This document shows, piece after piece, positions 52,289-62,030 of a DNA stretch of 64,000 bases; the stretch's first letter is position 1; each line of letters starts with the position of its first letter. Made by a program: the position numbers and the translations under genes. The notes under the pieces were generated by a model, which did not search any database, was not told where the DNA came from, and saw nothing but the letters and a program-made list of their open reading frames with translations. The DNA comes from Dactylorhiza incarnata (taxonomy: Eukaryota; Streptophyta; Magnoliopsida; Asparagales; Orchidaceae): NCBI GenBank assembly GCA_033032865.1, contig JAWHQI010000266.1, positions 3,261,501-3,325,500 on the forward strand, written 5' to 3'.

Positions 52289-53803
52289 ATGGAAAGGTTT
52301 TCCTCCAAGCTCCCAGTTTGCACTAAGGAGAAATTCCCTATGTGGAAAGAAAGAGTTATCTTCTACATGGAAGCAAATGATCCCCGAATCTCCCAGATAG
52401 TTAAGGAAGGTCCCCATATTCCCATGGTTGCTTCTACCATTGATGCCACCAAACAAGTGCCAAAGAAAGTGATGGACATGACAAAGGATGAAATTGCACT
52501 TGTCACTCTGGACAAGAAAGCAAAGCACATCATAGCAGGTGCAATTGATGATTCAATGCTACAAAATCTAATTCACTGCAAGTCTGCAAAAGAGATGTGG
52601 GATTCTATTGTGGTTTTGATGAAAGGTATTGAAGAAGTTCGAGATGACAGGAAGTCTTTGCTGAACCAAGAATACGATGCCTTCAAGCAACAAGGCAAAG
52701 ACACAATTTTTGACACCTACGAGAAATTCTTCAAGATTGTAAATGGTCTGAGAAACTATGGAAGAGAATTCACCATGGGGGAACTAAACGATAAATTCCT
52801 TAGATCCCTGTCTAAGGAATGGGACCCCAAAGTGACAGCTATCGGAGAATATGGTAAGTTGGCTACTACGGAGCTACAGATTCTATATGGGAAGCTGCTC
52901 TCCCATGAGCTAAAGCTGAGTATTAGAAAAGCTGAAGAAGAAGGATGCTCCACTTCTGGAAGGGAGAACTCTGTGGCACTGAAGGCCAAAGAGTCAAGAA
53001 GAGGTAAAGCTAGATCATTTGAAAGGACACAGCCGTCAGATGAAGAAGATGAGTCTGTGGATTGCTCATCAAGCTCAGACATGTCCGATGGAGAGTTCTC
53101 TTCACTCTCCAAGAAATTCAAGAAATTGCTCAGAAAAAGGAGCCAAAGAAGATCAAGGCGTGATGATGAACATCACAAGAAAGAACACAACAACGACAGG
53201 TATAAATCTAAACCTAATAAACATATTTCGACTAATATTATCTGTTATTGTTGTAATAAGCCAGGACATTTAAGCACGGAATGTCCATACAAGAAGAAAG
53301 AAGGATCGAGGAAGGAAGATAATAAATCCTTCAAGAATAAAAGAAAAGAAGAAAAGAGCTTCTTGGCAAAGAAGACCAAGACTCTTAGCGACAGTGACTC
53401 AGTGGAGTCAAGCTCGAATGAAGAAGCCTATTTTGGGTTAATGGCACATTCAGATGAGGAAGGAAGTGTCTCCTCATACAAAGGGAAGGTAAACTCGCAC
53501 ACTCCTCTTTCTGCATCTGAAACTGACTCCAATGCAAATGAAGGCTATTCTTCAGAGGTAGATTCAGATTTAATGACTCAGTACAAAGCCGTTTTGGAAG
53601 GATTTGACAAATGCCGCAAGGTAGTCAAATCTCAAGCAAAAGAGATTAAATGTCTCAAGATGATGGAATCAGATTTGAGGGAGGAAATTGAAAAATTAAC
53701 TCCTCTCAAAGATGAAGTCCAAATCTTGAAAGATGAACTTCAAAGCTCTACTGAATTATTAAATCTTAAGGAGAAGTTTATAAATGAATTAGAAGAAAAG
53801 TAA
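52289..53803 (+). CDS. gag: S3 Gag, first and main ORF
   Basis: SIRE-type Gag. I prefer ATG 52289 (MERFSSKLPVCTKEKFPMWK) over the longer non-ATG frame. The capsid-like part holds MLQNLIHCKSAKEMWDSI, DDRKSLLNQEYDAFKQQ, TMGELNDKFLRSLSKEWDPK and ELQILYGKLLSHEL. A basic region and CCHC knuckle CYCCNKPGHLSTEC follow (about residue 315). A Ser/Glu-rich acidic stretch leads to a C-terminal coiled coil (LREEIEKLTPLKDEVQILKD). It is open for about 505 codons and stops at TAA 53801; the same frame family continues in the next ORF. This is the only long intact gag in the right nest. Confidence 0.85.
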   Translation: MERFSSKLPVCTKEKFPMWKERVIFYMEANDPRISQIVKEGPHIPMVASTIDATKQVPKKVMDMTKDEIALVTLDKKAKHIIAGAIDDSMLQNLIHCKSAKEMWDSIVVLMKGIEEVRDDRKSLLNQEYDAFKQQGKDTIFDTYEKFFKIVNGLRNYGREFTMGELNDKFLRSLSKEWDPKVTAIGEYGKLATTELQILYGKLLSHELKLSIRKAEEEGCSTSGRENSVALKAKESRRGKARSFERTQPSDEEDESVDCSSSSDMSDGEFSSLSKKFKKLLRKRSQRRSRRDDEHHKKEHNNDRYKSKPNKHISTNIICYCCNKPGHLSTECPYKKKEGSRKEDNKSFKNKRKEEKSFLAKKTKTLSDSDSVESSSNEEAYFGLMAHSDEEGSVSSYKGKVNSHTPLSASETDSNANEGYSSEVDSDLMTQYKAVLEGFDKCRKVVKSQAKEIKCLKMMESDLREEIEKLTPLKDEVQILKDELQSSTELLNLKEKFINELEEK

Positions 53804-54418
53804 GTGGTGGAAAGGAAGATAGTTGAAAGCTTATCCAAACCAAAAACTATTCTTCCAATCATTGAAAGATTTTCTGCTCCTGCGAAGGTTAGTGGCCTTG
53901 GTCATAAGGCTGAAAGTAATAAGGCTGCTAAGAAAAGAGCTATTAAAGGTAAGGGCAAGGTTGACCAAAATCAAACCCGTGCCCGATGATTCAAAACAAC
54001 TGCTTTCATGGCACCTTATGGAAAAGTAATCCCCAAGGATCATGGTTCATTTGTTCATGGATCAGTTATCAAGAAAGCACCAAAGATTAAATCTATTGTT
54101 GCTAAATCTCGTGAAGAGAAGAAGGAGCCATGTGTATGTTGCAATCACGAGGCTTCTACTTCTAAGAATGTTGCTCCTGCTAAACTCCCTGTTCAAAAGT
54201 TAAAACAGGAGAACAAGAGAAGATACAATCGATTTGATTGTTGGTGTTGTGGCAAAGTTGGTCACTTCGCCATAGATTGTTGGTTTAACCCCAGATATTA
54301 TAAGACTCCACGAGTTAACAATATAAGAATGACCCCTTGCAATGTTAACACTCCGAGTGGTGTTTATCTAACCAGGAACCTAGGACCCAAATCCTTTTGG
54401 GTTCCTAAGGTTAATTAA
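53804..54418 (+). pseudogene. S3 Gag C-terminal continuation with a second zinc knuckle
   Basis: After the TAA at 53801 the coding sequence continues. ERKIVESLSKPKTILPIIER lies in one frame. From about 54008 a second frame runs MAPYGKVIPKDHG... to the knuckle CWCCGKVGHFAIDC (CX2CX4HX4C, near 54240) and the typical gag end GPKSFWVPKVN, stopping at 54418. So the complete Gag had two knuckles, and a stop plus at least one frame break separate them. The first knuckle is in the preceding ORF. Confidence 0.8.
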
Positions 54419-54459
54419 TCTGTGATTGCAGGTATGTCCAAAGGCCAACCAAAACTCTA

Positions 54460-54530
54460 ATCAGGCATTTGGACAAGTGGATGTTCATGGTACATGACCA
54501 GAACATAGAAGAAATATAGTAAGGTTGCTG
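54460..54530 (+). pseudogene. Trace of the S3 protease start
   Basis: One frame reads WTSGCSWYMTRT, recognisably the W-x-DSGCSxHMTG start of copia protease. It is cut off by stops. Nothing more of pol follows before the polypurine tract, which places the pol deletion just after this point. Confidence 0.65.
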
Positions 54531-54732
54531 AAAAGCTTAGGAAATCAGTCCAGGCACAGAAATTCTAAGGGAAAGATAAGACTAAGAGGGAAAAAATATT
54601 GAGGGGGAGCTGATTCTAAATATACTCCCAAATGTGTACTCCTATGCAGTTGCTGAGGGGGAGCTTTGAGCTCTCATGCTTTTTCTTACCTATCTGAAGT
54701 AGTCAGAAAGGGGGAGAGAAATTGTATGAGGG

Positions 54733-54850
54733 AGAGAAGTTGAAATTGCAAGATAATTGGCAAAGTTGAAAGAGAAAGTTGAAAGGGAGAGAAGTTGAAA
54801 TTGCAAGATAATTGACAAAGTTGAAAGAGAAAGTTGAAAGGGAGAGAAAG
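54733..54850 (+). repeat. Direct repeat of ~55 bp before the S3 3' LTR
   Basis: GAGAGAAGTTGAAATTGCAA ... GACAAAGTTGAAAGAGAAAG occurs twice in tandem with small changes. Purine-rich, non-coding; it lies between the deletion scar and the polypurine tract (54947-54956, AGGGGGAGA). Confidence 0.85.
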
Positions 54851-54957
54851 TTGAAAAAGCTAAGTTTTTAATTCTCCTTATCTATTTGATATATATATTT
54901 ATTTAAGTACAATTCAACTCAGTACATAGGTTCTGACTTCTTCAAATAGGGGGAGAT

Positions 54958-56537
54958 TGTTGGGTATTGTAGCCACAATTACCTTGATTTGAAGAAGTGT
55001 TCCTTTGAACTAAGTTGAATTGAGTTGTATTTGATGTTGTTCTCTAGTTATGTGTTTACAGGTTCTAAATTACTAAGTGCACACCAAAGTCAGGTTGCAA
55101 TGGATCACCAAACACAGTTCTAGACAATGTAATCCCTCATTGTGTAGAACAAAGTGTTGGTCCATGTGTAATCTCTCTATTGGGGTGTACTTCATATACT
55201 CATAACTGAATGTTTTCAAGTTTGAGGAATGGAGCAGGTTTTCAGAAGAAAAGAATTTTTTGCTGAGTCAATTCATCGAGATGTCTCGTGAAGTTCCGAT
55301 GAATCTCGACGAATCCAGATAGAAGCTAAATTTCTAGCTTAAAGAAGAAATTTCTGCGGCTAAGTCTATTCGTCGAACGTTCTCGAGAACTCCCGAAGAA
55401 TATCGGCGAATGCAGATAGAAGTCAAAAGGCAGACTTGTGAAGGAAAATGTGCGGCTAAGTCAATTCGTCGAATGTTCTCGAGAACTCCCGACGAATTCC
55501 GACGAATGAAAACAGAAGACAGTTTTCAAGCCTTGATCAGTATTTTTCAATGGCCAAGTCAATTCGTCGAATGTTCACGTGAAGTCTCGACGAATGACGG
55601 ACAGACGGATTTCAAATTTCAGTTTTGTTTTCAAAAATTAGGGTTGGCCGCCATGTACAGTACATGTGGCGATCCCACCTTGTTTGTCGCCCGAGCCATT
55701 GGAGGTCTTCCTATAAATAATCTCTTATTTTAGGGCAAGAAGAAGAAAAAAGAAATCACCCGATTGAAAAAGAAGAAGCAGCCGGTTCTTCCTCGCCTGA
55801 TGTACAAGTTTTCTGAGATCTAACTTCTGCACCTCTCAAGATTCGTTCTTCAGTGCTGCTAGAGATTTCTCAGATAAGAAGGCCTTTGATCAAGTGTTGC
55901 TCTCAATATTGAAGATCTTTTCGATTTAATCAAAGGGCCTACTCAGATCAGGTTTGCCGATTCTTTACTCTTCCTAATCCTTGAAGATCCAAGCTTTCAC
56001 TCTAAAGGAAGAAGAAGATTCAGTATCTCCAGATCTGAAGTTAATCTCTATTGAGATTCAAGAGAAGTTTCGTTTCAAACTTTATTTAATTTCTGTAGGA
56101 GTTTTTACTCTGAGTTATTTTGTAGGAGTTGTTTACTCCGAGTTGTAGGAGTTGTTTACTCCGAGTTGTAGGAGTTGTTTACTCCGAGTTGTAGGAGTTG
56201 TTTACTCCGAGTTGTAGGAGTTGTTTACTCCGAGTTGGAGGAGTTGTTTACTCCGAGTTGTAGGAGTTGTTTACTCCGAGTTTGTAGGAGTCGTTGTCTC
56301 CGAGTGTAGGATTTGTTGATAATTCCGAGTTTTGGTGAAGTTGCCGACGCTAGCCCGAAGTGCTAGATAGGCAGAGCGGGAGAGAGGAGTACCCACCCTT
56401 GGGGAACCTCTATAAATCTTGTGTCTCTGTGCTGTGTTTTTTGTTGTGTTTGTGCAATTTTTTTTATTCCGCAATCGCAGTAGAGATCACATATTCACCC
56501 CCCTCTAGGTGATTTAGGCAGACAACAATTTCTTTCA
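54958..56537 (+). repeat. S3 3' LTR
   Basis: Matches 50663-52197. It is longer mainly because the 23-bp minisatellite has seven regular units here (56122-56282) instead of five. Ends TTTCTTTCA, followed by CTAAT. Confidence 0.95.
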
Positions 56538-56542
56538 CTAAT

Positions 56543-59500
56543 GTTTAACATCTTATGTGCAGATGTATCACATATTCAGGCTGGTGTGGTACTTGGATAG
56601 TGGATGCTCCATGCACATGACAGGGAACAACAATCTATTAACCAACTTTGAAGATAGACATGGACCATCAGTGAATTTTGGAGACTCTAGCCGTGGGCAA
56701 ACCAGGGGCTTTGGAGATTTCAAAGAAGGGAAAGTTACCTTCAAGAATGTGGCAGTAGTCAAAGGACTGAAGCACAATCTGATAAGTATAAGTCAGATAT
56801 GTGACAGTGGTAAGTATGAGGTAAAATTCACCACACTATTTTGCCATATTATTGATGACAAGACTGGTGCCATAGTACTCAATGGAATTAAAAAAGGGAA
56901 AGTATATATAGTAGACTTTAGCTCCACACTCACAGAAGTTTGTTTGTTCAACAATATTATTGATAAAAGTGAATTATGGCATAGGAGACTGGGTCATCTA
57001 AACTACAAAACCATTAGTAAACTAGCAAAGAATAACCTAGTCAGAGGCCTACCAAAGGGTAGGTACTCTAAGGATTCACCATGTAGACCTTGCCAACTAG
57101 GAAAATAGACCAAATCATCCTTCAAACCAATTAGTAAGGATGACTCCCCCAGGATCCTCTACTTACTGCACATGGATCTCTTTGGTCCCATATCCACTCA
57201 GAGCTTAGGTGGAAAGTCTTATACCCTAGTCATTGTGGATGACTATTCTAGATTTAGCTGGGTATTCTTTCTAAGGGCTAAGTCTGAAACCCACAAGGTT
57301 CTCTCAAGATTCATAAGACAGATTCAATCTGAATTCAATACTCATGTTTCCATAATCAGAAGTGATCATGGGACTGATTTTGAAAATCAGTTAATCTGTA
57401 GCTTCTGTGAGGATGTAGGTATCAAACAAAGCTTCTCAGCACCTAGAACTCCTCAACAAAATGGAGTTGCTGAAAGAAAGAATAGAACCTTAATTGAATC
57501 AGGAAGGACCTTGCTTGCAGAATCAGGATTACCAAAAACCTTCTGGGCTGAAGCAGTCAACACAGCAAACTATGTTCTAAATAGAAGCCTCATACATAAG
57601 ACTAAGTCAAAAACTCCATATGAGCTCCTGAAGGGAAAAACACCCATTGTTAAATACTAAAATTTTTGGATGTGCTTGCTTTTTCCTAAATAATGGGAAA
57701 GATCATCTTGCCAAGTTTGACAAGAAGTCTGATGATGGAATATTTCTGGAGTACTCATCATCTAGTAAAGCTTATAGGTGCTATAACAGGAGAACTCTCA
57801 GAATTGAAGAATCCATGCACATTATATTTGATGAAACTAACATGCTGTTTAAGGGGGAGGAAACTTCCACCAGTCCTTTTCCACAGGAAAACAGCAGCAT
57901 AGAGACTCAGCTTGAACATCTGACTCTAAAGAACACAGACACTAGGAAAGAAAACCAGCTACAGGAACCAAGTGAGGAGTCTGAACAAGAACATGAAGAA
58001 GGTTCAGAAAAGAGCAATCAAAACCAACTCCCACAAGAGAACATGGTTCAGGAAGAACAGTTGGACAATGATCCCATTGTTAATGAGGAAGAAGAGCATC
58101 TGACAAATCCAAGCAGGACAGGGATCAATATGAAAAATCATCCACAATCCCAAGTAATTGGAGACCCCAATACTGGAGTAAGAACAAGACACCAAGTCTC
58201 CAGTGGGATGATGCTCCAATGCTTCTTGTCACAAGTTGAACCAAAGAAGTTTGAAGAAGCAAACTGTGATCCTCACTGGATCATAGCCATGCAAGAAGAA
58301 CTAAGCCAATTTGAGAGAAACAAAGTATGGAACTTAGTTGAGAGACCAAGAAACTACCTAGTTATTGGTACAAAGTGGGTATACAGAAACAAACTAGATT
58401 CCACTGGAGTAATTATCAGGAACAAGGCAAGACTTATAGCACAAGGATACAGACAAGAAGAAGGAATAGACTACAACCAAACGTTTGCTCCAGTAGCCAG
58501 ATTGGAAGCAATCAGACTCTTTCTTGCCTATGCAGCTTTCATGAAGATGAAAGTCTACCAGATGGATGTCAAGAGTGCTTTTCTGAATGGTGACCTTCAA
58601 GAAGAGGTGTATGTAGAGCAACCACCAGGTTTTATCAATCCCTCCTCTCCTAACTTTGTTTATAGACTTAACAAAGCTCTTTATGGCCTTAAGCAAGCAC
58701 CTAGAGCTTGGTATGAAACTCTCTCCAACTTCCTGATAGAAAATTCTTTTGAAAGAGGTAAAGTAGATAAAACACTTTTTACTAGAACCCACAAGAATAA
58801 ACTCCTGCTTGTTCAAATCTATGTAGATGACATCCTCTTTGGCTCAACCCATCCCAAACTTAGTAAAAGATTTGCTAAACTAATGCAATCTAAATTTGAA
58901 ATGAGTAATATAGGAGAACTCTCTTATTTCTTAGGGCTACAAGTAAAACAAAGCAGTGAGGGGATCTTTATCTCACAATCTAAATACACTAAAGAGTTAA
59001 TAAAAAAGTTTGGTATGGAATCAACATCTACCATGAAAACACCTATGGCAACTAATGCCATCATAGAAAAGGATAATAAGGGAAAAGTAGTAGATCAAAA
59101 GACCTATAGGGCAATCATAGGTTCCCTTCTCTATCTAACAGCTAGCAGACCTGACATTATGTTTGCCACCTGCATATGTGCTAGATTTCAGGTTGATCCA
59201 AAAGAATCCCATCTCTCCTCTGTAAAAAGAATTCTTAGATACCTAAAGGGAACACCTGAACTAGGTTTATGGTATTCAGCAGAAACCAACTTTGAATTAA
59301 CAAGTTTCTCAGATGCAGACTATGATGGTTGTAAGGTTGATAGAAAAAGCACATCTGGTACTTGCCAATTTCTAGGTGACAGATTAATATCATGGTTCAG
59401 TAAGAAACAAACCTCAGTCTCAACCTCAACAGCTGAAGCTGAATATATAGCTGCTGGGAGCTGCTGTTCACAAATCCTATGGATGCAAAATCAGCTTCTT

Positions 59501-59767
59501 GACTATAAATTGGAAGTCAACAACTCTAAAATCTATTGTGATAGTTCTAGTGCTATATCCATAGCATCCAACCCAGTCCTTCATAGTAGAACCAAACATA
59601 TAGAGATCAGACATCACTTTCTTAGAGACCATGTAGAAAAAGGCAAGATAACCTTAGAATATATTCCTACTGACAGTCAAAGAGCAGACATTTTCACCAA
59701 ACCCTTGGATGAAACTAAGTATACTTACTTTATCAACACCTTAGGAATGCTTGATGGAAGCTTGTAA
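56543..59767 (+). pseudogene. pol: S2 pol: protease, integrase, RT, RNase H
   Basis: Resumes after S3. Protease start WYLDSGCSMHMTGNNN. Integrase finger ELWHRRLGHLNYKT...CRPCQLGK, then MDLFGPI, RSDHGTDF and PQQNGVAERKN (D, D, E). A Glu/Gln-rich linker separates it from RT, where [32 protein letters not shown] and catalytic IYVDDILFG are intact. RNase H has [21 protein letters not shown] and DSSSAISIA. The wording is typical of the SIRE/Maximus lineage. Defects: TAG 57106 (family Gln) in the integrase finger and a frame break near 57658. From 57647 to 59767 the integrase end, RT and RNase H are open for about 700 codons. Confidence 0.95.
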
Positions 59768-60128
59768 ACATCATTGTTGGGCAAATCTAAAAGAGGTCAG
59801 AAAAACTAAGAGAGTACTTGAAGATACGTCGATTACCTATCGACGCACCGTCGACTTGATATCGACGCAAATCTGCGAACACGTCGAAAGGACAATAGGC
59901 TGACAAAATTTCGACGGAGCATCGACTCCATATCGATGCATGCGTCGACTTTATGATAATACTGGAAACAAATCTTTCCTTCTCCTTTTGACGATTGAAT
60001 TACCTAATATACCTTGATTTCTATTTCCTTTTCGACGTTTCACCTTCTTTAAATAATACCTCTTATTTCACAACTCATACTCTACCAAACCGCCAAAAAC
60101 TTCATCTTTTACCCTTCTCTCTGCAACA
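59768..60128 (+). promoter_or_regulatory. S2 post-pol leader with CGTCGA dyads
   Basis: Non-coding stretch between pol and the post-pol ORF. ACGTCGA-N7-TCGACGC (59826-59846) and CCGTCGA-N7-TCGACGC (59848-59868) form a tandem pair with a 22-bp step, like the LTR pair. Weaker copies run to about 59955. A pyrimidine-rich stretch (CTTTTACCCTTCTCTCTGCA) precedes the ATG at 60129 but, unlike S1, shows no CAG acceptor. Confidence 0.75.
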
Positions 60129-60431
60129 ATGGCGCCAACTCATGTTCAATCTGCCATCATCCAAGCAATAAACGATGCCCTGGAACAACTTGTGAATGAA
60201 TTTCAGACACGACTGAACAACTTATCAAACGAGTGTGCCGCCATGCTAACTACCTGTGAAGCCAAACTGGCCGACCTCTCCGCTTCTCTTCCTGAGCTTC
60301 ATGTTCTTCTTCACGAACAACATCTGTCGCCAAAAAGGTTTACATCCTTTCTGCGGGATATAAACCAGGGGGAGAGTTGCTCCAGAAACCCCTCTATTCA
60401 GGTTCTATATTCTCTTAAAGCTCAGGGCTAA
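60129..60431 (+). CDS. S2 post-pol ORF, N-terminal part (100 aa)
   Basis: MAPTHVQSAIIQAINDALEQ... is a helical, heptad-rich segment (LVNEFQTRLNNLSNECAAML) likely to form a coiled coil. It stops at 60431. SIRE elements are known to carry an extra gene after pol (often called env-like). I see no signal peptide or membrane segment here. Like the S1 ORF at 63365 it starts MAP but is otherwise unlike it. Function unknown. Confidence 0.5.
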   Translation: MAPTHVQSAIIQAINDALEQLVNEFQTRLNNLSNECAAMLTTCEAKLADLSASLPELHVLLHEQHLSPKRFTSFLRDINQGESCSRNPSIQVLYSLKAQG

Positions 60432-60722
60432 CTCTTCTTCAATCTCTAAATATTATCTCCAAGTATTAAACCAACTTCATCTTCTTAACCATAGGCTCAA
60501 ATCTTCTCCAAGCACTCTGATTACACCTTCAACAAACACTTTGGTGAATCTTCATCCTACCATACAGAAGGAGACCATGCTGTGGATTCAGCATTCAGAG
60601 TAGACGCCCCATATGTTCAGGGGGAGATTGTTGTAATACAAAATACAGAAGTCTAGGGGGAGGAAGGAGCAACCACTTCTGATGACCTGAAAGGGCAAGT
60701 CTGGATTGATGTACCCCTGTGT

Positions 60723-61034
60723 GTGGAAGAATATCAGCATCACTCTCCTGGCTTCTCTTCTAGCTATATCAAACTCAAGACACCCCTACTTGAGGATATT
60801 CCTCCAGAAGAAATTGAAGGAGAAAAACATTCCTCAGCACAGTCTACTCTACCAGAGGACATTCTGCCTCCTATTACAGAACAAATTCCCTCTCCTACAA
60901 AAGTTCCTTCCCCACCTTCTCCTTCTAAAGAGAAAACTACATCTCCACCTCTGCCTCTTCCACCACTTCAACCTCCTTCTCTACCTCCTCTACTACCTTT
61001 ACCTCCACAAATGCTACCTAGGAAAGACCAATAG
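60723..61034 (+). pseudogene. S2 post-pol region, proline-rich segment
   Basis: An open frame rich in Pro, Ser and Leu (PPITEQIPSPTKVPSPPSPS and PPLPLPPLQPPSLPPLLPLP), ending PRKDQ. It probably links the N-terminal coiled coil to the basic C-terminal part as one former protein; a stop lies near 60655 and another ends the segment at 61032. The 60432-60722 stretch between has no open frame. Confidence 0.5.
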
Positions 61035-61039
61035 GACAA

Positions 61040-61900
61040 ATGAAAAGAAGAAGAGAAGCCATCCCTCATTGGCAAAAATTCTCTAAAGAAGAAAGGAAAG
61101 ACTATGCAAAGGAAAAGAAATACAGAGAGGTTGTTGAGGAGATAAAAAGGTTTGAAAGAATACCTAATATCACTCCTAACAGTCCTGTAAAGGAGTACCA
61201 TGATCCTGACATGGAAAAGAGGCATGAAGAAATGAGAGAAAGAGAGGTGTATGAATTTGAAGCAACAATGAAAGAGATAGAGGATAAGAGGAATATCTGG
61301 ATGGAAAAGATCAAGAAGGGAATGACCAAAGAACAGATTCTTGCTGAATCTTCCATCAAACTTCCAAAGAAATTGTTTGATGTTGAAGCATATCAGAAGA
61401 AAAATCCTCAGGCAGGGCTTATCCTAGACAAAGGACAAAAGCACAAAAGGGGTGTAGGGTGTTCAGAAGATATCTACATTCCCTATAAAAAGCCTAAAAA
61501 GCCAGAAGGATTAGACAAATGGCATAGTTCACCCTGGAAAGGGAAAGGAAAAGTGTCTGAGATCCCTGAGAAACAAGAATCAGAGAAGAAGAGAAAATAT
61601 AGGCCCAAGGTTGACAACAAGGGACCATCTGAGCCCAAATCTACACAAAAGAAACCTCATAGCATTATAATTGAAATGATTGATGAAAAGGCAGCAATTA
61701 TCATTAGCAAGGGATATTCCATAAATGACACCCTTCCTGATGCTGAAAAGATCCTAGCAAAGCTGCACACAATTATCAGAAATGTTCAGGAGCATCCTGA
61801 TAAAGCCAGGCACTACATTTTTGAAGCTATTGAAAATTTATCTAAGAATCTTTACTCTGCCTTTGTCAACTTCATGTATAACAAGAAGTTCTTAGTTTAA
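61040..61900 (+). CDS. S2 post-pol ORF, basic C-terminal part (286 aa)
   Basis: MKRRREAIPHWQKFSKEERK... is a very Lys/Glu-rich protein with a long predicted helix (residues about 10-105) and a basic middle (KYRPKVDNKGPSEPKSTQKK). The globular-looking end includes AAIIISKGYSINDTLPDAEK and VNFMYNKKFLV. No transmembrane segment, no catalytic motif and no family that I recognise. It lies in a different frame from the Pro-rich segment. It ends 130 bases before the 3' LTR, whose weak polypurine tract (AGTGGGAGA) is at 62021-62029. Possibly the C-terminus of one post-pol protein made with the preceding segments. Confidence 0.55.
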   Translation: MKRRREAIPHWQKFSKEERKDYAKEKKYREVVEEIKRFERIPNITPNSPVKEYHDPDMEKRHEEMREREVYEFEATMKEIEDKRNIWMEKIKKGMTKEQILAESSIKLPKKLFDVEAYQKKNPQAGLILDKGQKHKRGVGCSEDIYIPYKKPKKPEGLDKWHSSPWKGKGKVSEIPEKQESEKKRKYRPKVDNKGPSEPKSTQKKPHSIIIEMIDEKAAIIISKGYSINDTLPDAEKILAKLHTIIRNVQEHPDKARHYIFEAIENLSKNLYSAFVNFMYNKKFLV

Positions 61901-62030
61901 ATCTTGTGAAAGATACTTACATGTTACATGATTTCTTTCTCTACTTTCTTCTGATATAAATGCCTTGCTGTGTTGATTAAAAGCTGGTACAATTTCTCCC
62001 TGAATAGGGTTAAGACAAATAGTGGGAGAT

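Larger units (their letters stand above)
50663..56537 (+). mobile_element. S3: gag-only SIRE-type element, 5875 bp, nested in S2
   Basis: LTRs 50663-52197 (1535 bp) and 54958-56537 (1580 bp) start TGTTGGGTATTG and end TTTCTTTCA. Target duplication CTAAT lies at 50658-50662 and 56538-56542. The inside carries gag only, plus a trace of the protease start. There is no integrase, RT or RNase H, and no room for them. It is a non-autonomous element of the LTR-gag-LTR (TR-GAG-like) kind that must borrow pol. Confidence 0.96.

Noticed and set aside
60129..61900. Calling the S2 post-pol ORFs a viral-type envelope
   Set aside because: No signal peptide, membrane anchor or fusion-like hydrophobic stretch is visible. 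The position alone is not enough.
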